The position numbers and the translations under genes were made by a program. DNA of 17,149 nucleotides, taken from assembly GCA_045644605.1 (NCBI GenBank), contig JAZRHB010000085.1, positions 1 through 17,149 on the forward strand, in the 5' to 3' direction. Below are positions 14,499-17,149 of this stretch, piece after piece. Numbering within the stretch: position 1 is the first letter of the stretch; each line of letters opens with the position of its first letter. The notes beneath the pieces were generated by a model that was not told where the DNA came from, ran no database searches, and worked only from the letters and a program-made list of their open reading frames with translations. The stretch comes from RGIG4103 sp045644605. Lineage in GTDB: Bacteria > Bacillota > Clostridia > RUG12999.

Positions 14499-16322
14499 CT
14501 ATTTTTTATTTTTACTCTGCTCTTTTGCACGAAGCTGATTGTTTAAAATACGTTTACGAAGTCTGATGTTTTCGGGCGTTACTTCAATAAGCTCGTCTTC
14601 CGCAATAAATTCTATTGCCTGTTCAAGACTCAAGAGTTTCGGCGGTGTAAGACGAAGAGCGTCATCACTTCCCGATGCACGTGTGTTTGTAAGCTGTTTT
14701 TTCTTACATACGTTAACTACAATATCTTCTTTTTTCGGGGATACGCCGATTATCATTCCTTCGTATACAGGTACGCCCGCACCAATGAAAAGTGTGCCGC
14801 GACCCTGTGCATTATAAAGTCCGTAGGTGATGCTATCGCCTGTTTCAAAACACACAAGCGAACCTGTCTGTCTGCTCTGGATATCGCCTTTATACGGAGA
14901 ATATGAATGGAATACGGAGTTGAGTATTCCCTCACCTTTCGTATCTGTCATAAATTCATTTCTGTATCCGAAAAGCCCGCGTGTAGGAATAAGATATTCA
15001 ATTCTCATACGGCTGCCCTGCGGGTTCATTGAAACAAGCTCGCCTTTACGTGAGCCGAGTTTTTCCATTACGCTACCCATTGATTCTTCGGGCACGTCAA
15101 TAATTACGTGTTCGATAGGCTCGCATTTTTCGCCATCTATTTCTTTAATAAGGACTTTCGGTGTGGAAACCGCAAATTCATATCCCTCACGGCGCATTGT
15201 TTCAATAAGAATGGAAAGGTGCATTTCTCCTCTGCCCGAAACCTTGAACGAATCGGTGGTTTCGCCGTCTTCCACACGGAGAGATACGTCTTTTAAGAGT
15301 TCTTTATAAAGTCTTTCTTTCAGCTGACGTGAGGTTACAAATTTACCTTCTTTTCCCGCAAACGGGCTGTCGTTTACGGAGAAGGTCATTTCCATTGTAG
15401 GTTCACTGATTTTTACAAACGGAAGCGGCTCGGGGTTTGTTACGGCAGTTACTGTATCGCCAATTGAAATATCTTCAATTCCGGAGAAGCATACAATATC
15501 ACCTGGCTGTGCAGATTCAATAGCTGTTCTTCCAAGTCCGTCTATCTGATAAAGTTTTACTATTTTTCCTTTATACTGCGTATCGGCATTAAAGTAGTTA
15601 CATACCATTACTTCGCTGTTTTGTTTTATTTCGCCACGTTCAATTCTGCCGATGGCAATTCTTCCAACATATTCGTTATAGTCAATTGCGGAAACAAGTA
15701 CCTGCAGGTCGCCTGTTTCGTCACCTTCGGGAGCAGGAATATAATCAATTATTGTTTTAAACAAAATGGAAAGGTCACATCCTGAAACGTCGGGTGTAAG
15801 AGATGCCGCACCCTCTCTTGTTGAACAGAAAATTACCGGACTTTCAAGCTGTTCAAGAGATGCGTCAAGGTCAAGCAGAAGTTCAAGCACTTCTTCAACA
15901 ACCTCGTCAGGGCGTGCGTCGGGCTTGTCCACTTTATTTACTACAATTATAATTTTATGTCCAAGTTCAAGTGCTTTCTGCAGAACAAATCTTGTCTGCG
16001 GCATCGGGCCTTCCGCTGCGTCAACAAGAAGAACAACACCTGACACCATTTTAAGCACACGTTCAACCTCGCCGCCGAAATCAGCATGGCCCGGTGTATC
16101 GATAATATTTATTTTAACGTCGTTATAGTGTACCGCCGTATTTTTTGCAAGGATTGTAATACCACGTTCACGTTCAAGGTCGTTATTATCCATAACACGG
16201 TCCTGAACAACCTGATTATCCCTGTAGATACCGCCCTGTTTTAAAAGTCCGTCAACAAGGGTGGTTTTACCATGGTCAACGTGGGCTATTATTGCAATAT
16301 TTCTTAAATCATTTCTTATCAA
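14499..16322 (-). CDS. typA: Translational GTPase TypA/BipA
   Basis: TypA is an EF-G-like GTPase that binds the 70S ribosome or assists 50S assembly, needed in cold and other stresses. I choose the TTG at 16322 (607 residues, the family norm): it gives the conserved start M-I-R-N-D-L-R-N-I-A and lies seven bases after AGGGG; the TTG at 16337 would put that ribosome site inside the reading frame. Seen: P-loop AHVDHGKT (13-20), ERERGITI (50-57), DTPGHADF (75-82), NKVD (129-132), EF-Tu domain II, EF-G-like domains III and V, and the TypA C-terminal region with TRGLFGYRNEFMTDTKGEG and RLTPPK. A 175-base leader and gap separates it from mntP. The permease gene follows after 11 bases. Confidence 0.97.
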   Translation of the reverse strand: MIRNDLRNIAIIAHVDHGKTTLVDGLLKQGGIYRDNQVVQDRVMDNNDLERERGITILAKNTAVHYNDVKINIIDTPGHADFGGEVERVLKMVSGVVLLVDAAEGPMPQTRFVLQKALELGHKIIIVVNKVDKPDARPDEVVEEVLELLLDLDASLEQLESPVIFCSTREGAASLTPDVSGCDLSILFKTIIDYIPAPEGDETGDLQVLVSAIDYNEYVGRIAIGRIERGEIKQNSEVMVCNYFNADTQYKGKIVKLYQIDGLGRTAIESAQPGDIVCFSGIEDISIGDTVTAVTNPEPLPFVKISEPTMEMTFSVNDSPFAGKEGKFVTSRQLKERLYKELLKDVSLRVEDGETTDSFKVSGRGEMHLSILIETMRREGYEFAVSTPKVLIKEIDGEKCEPIEHVIIDVPEESMGSVMEKLGSRKGELVSMNPQGSRMRIEYLIPTRGLFGYRNEFMTDTKGEGILNSVFHSYSPYKGDIQSRQTGSLVCFETGDSITYGLYNAQGRGTLFIGAGVPVYEGMIIGVSPKKEDIVVNVCKKKQLTNTRASGSDDALRLTPPKLLSLEQAIEFIAEDELIEVTPENIRLRKRILNNQLRAKEQSKNKK

Positions 16323-16352
16323 AGCTTTTCCCCTCAATCTTTAAAAGTACAT

Positions 16353-16436
16353 ATTTAAGCGTGCGCAGCACATTTAGCTGCCGCAGGCAATTTAGCTGAA
16401 CTTGTTCAATTTAGCTCGCAGAATGCGAATTTAGCT
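16353..16436. repeat. Array of four mini-hairpins separated by a constant A(A)TTTAGCT linker
   Basis: ATTTAGCT occurs at 16372-16379, 16390-16397, 16409-16416 and 16429-16436, with a degenerate fifth copy (ATTTAAGC) at 16353. Each gap between linkers is a small perfect hairpin with a different stem: GTGC/GCAC (16361-16371, loop GCA), GCC/GGC (16380-16388, loop GCA), GAAC/GTTC (16398-16407, loop TT) and CGCA/TGCG (16417-16427, loop GAA). The last T of one linker and the first A of the next extend three stems by one pair. Unit length is 18-20 bases. The array lies between mntP and typA, probably in the typA mRNA leader. It is not a CRISPR, since the constant parts are far too short. Function unknown. 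Confidence 0.85.
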
Positions 16437-16471
16437 ATGGTTGATACATGGCCGCATATAACCAAGAAAAC

Positions 16472-16500
16472 ATTATAATACAACTTCCGACAATATGCAA
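16472..16500 (-). promoter_or_regulatory. Possible typA promoter
   Basis: A perfect TATAAT is read on the minus strand at 16477-16472. The hexamer 17 bases upstream (TTGCAT, 16500-16495) matches the -35 only in its TTG half. If used, transcription would start near 16465, giving a leader of about 143 bases that contains the whole hairpin-linker array. Confidence 0.45.
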
Positions 16501-16512
16501 TAGCAAATATGC

Positions 16513-17070
16513 TCAAAAAAACAGATGCTCTATAAGTATTTTAATTGCTATCAGCACTAAAATTACGCCGCCGAGTATTTTTGCGTATCTGCCGCCTTTT
16601 TCGCCGATACGGCATCCTGCCGCTACTCCGGCAAACGATAGTATAAACGTTACGGTGCCGATAAGGCTTACTGTCGGCACAATTTTTATTTCCGGCATAA
16701 GTGCAAACGAAACACCTACTGCAAGGGCATCAATACTTGTTGCAACCGCAAGAACAAGCATTGTTTTAAAATCAAACGCACCGTTTACTTCCTCCTCCTG
16801 CCTTGCTTCCACTATCATTCTTATCCCCACTACAGAAAGAAGTACAAAAATAAACCAATGGTCAACAAACGCAATTTTTTCATAAAACTGTGCGCCTGCA
16901 AAATATCCGATAAGCGGCATAAGCGCCTGAAAGAAACCGAAATAAAGCCCCGCAAGAAGTGCGCCTTTTACATTTATTTTTCCGCAAGATGCCATTCCCT
17001 TGCACAGCGAAACAGCAAACGCATCCATTGAAAGTCCTACCGCTATTACAAATAATTCTATAAAACTCAT
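16513..17070 (-). CDS. mntP: Putative manganese efflux pump MntP
   Basis: MntP exports manganese across the cytoplasmic membrane and protects against Mn excess. At 185 residues with six hydrophobic segments it has the family shape. Seen: the two repeat signatures GLSMDAFAVSLCKG (12-25, D16) and VATSIDALAVGVSFA (109-123, D114), whose aspartates are known to matter in the family, plus an R-rich, acidic loop (RMIVEARQEEE, 84-94). AGGAGA (17083-17078, minus strand) lies seven bases before the ATG. Family members are often under a yybP-ykoY manganese riboswitch; only 79 bases of leader fall in the window and I see no such fold there, so one could lie beyond the edge. No clear terminator separates it from typA; a T-run at its stop lacks a hairpin. 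Confidence 0.93.
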   Translation of the reverse strand: MSFIELFVIAVGLSMDAFAVSLCKGMASCGKINVKGALLAGLYFGFFQALMPLIGYFAGAQFYEKIAFVDHWFIFVLLSVVGIRMIVEARQEEEVNGAFDFKTMLVLAVATSIDALAVGVSFALMPEIKIVPTVSLIGTVTFILSFAGVAAGCRIGEKGGRYAKILGGVILVLIAIKILIEHLFF

Positions 17071-17149
17071 AATTTATCTCTCCTAAATGAATTTTTACAT
17101 AAAAAACCGGTAAAAATAACCATTACGAAAGTTTTTCATAAAAAATGAC

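Noticed and set aside
16353..16436. CRISPR array
   Set aside because: The constant part is only 8-9 bases and the variable part 9-11 bases, each of them a hairpin. CRISPR repeats are over 20 bases with unrelated spacers, and no cas gene is present.
16353..16436. Tandem terminators of mntP
   Set aside because: The stems are only 4-5 pairs and none is followed by a T-run on the minus strand; the linker there reads AGCTAAAT.
17071..17149. yybP-ykoY manganese riboswitch or MntR site before mntP
   Set aside because: Only 79 bases are visible. I could not find the conserved core of the riboswitch or a convincing promoter; the ACCGGT palindrome (17106-17111) is too short to name.

Overview
The window is ordinary chromosomal core sequence from an AT-leaning, low-G+C Gram-positive bacterium, most likely a member of the Clostridia. 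The evidence is the CtsR-McsA-McsB-ClpC heat-shock operon, the strong AGGAGG-type ribosome binding sites, the frequent GTG and TTG starts, and the Firmicute-type promoters and T-tailed terminators. I see no phage genes, transposases, CRISPR array, rRNA or tRNA. No gap between genes exceeds about 200 bases.

Layout. (1) Positions 1-6122, plus strand: a tightly packed unit of tsaB (5' end cut by the window edge), rpiB, a divergent pair of type IIA topoisomerase subunits (B then A), and rsmA; the genes overlap by a few bases or lie within about 20 bases of each other. (2) GTP-type PEP carboxykinase (pckG) follows, ending in a strong hairpin terminator that also serves the convergent gene. (3) A minus-strand gene for an unrecognised two-helix membrane protein (7995-8735) is divergent from the heat-shock operon. 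The 200-base gap between them holds a clear promoter for each side, a textbook CtsR operator over the ctsR start site, two further CtsR-like half-sites over the other promoter, and a long imperfect inverted repeat. (4) ctsR-mcsA-mcsB-clpC (8941-13355), plus strand, ends in a second bidirectional hairpin. (5) On the minus strand, mntP lies upstream of a typA-permease pair. The mntP-typA gap carries an unusual array of four small hairpins with different stems, separated by a constant A(A)TTTAGCT linker.

How the genes work together: CtsR represses its own operon; McsA and McsB (protein arginine kinase) inactivate CtsR and tag misfolded proteins; ClpC unfolds tagged proteins for ClpP. TsaB and RsmA act in tRNA and rRNA modification, and TypA in ribosome assembly or stress translation, so much of the window concerns translation and protein quality. 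The parts most worth attention are the hairpin-linker array at 16353-16436, the divergent topoisomerase pair, and the unknown membrane protein whose promoter carries CtsR-like half-sites.
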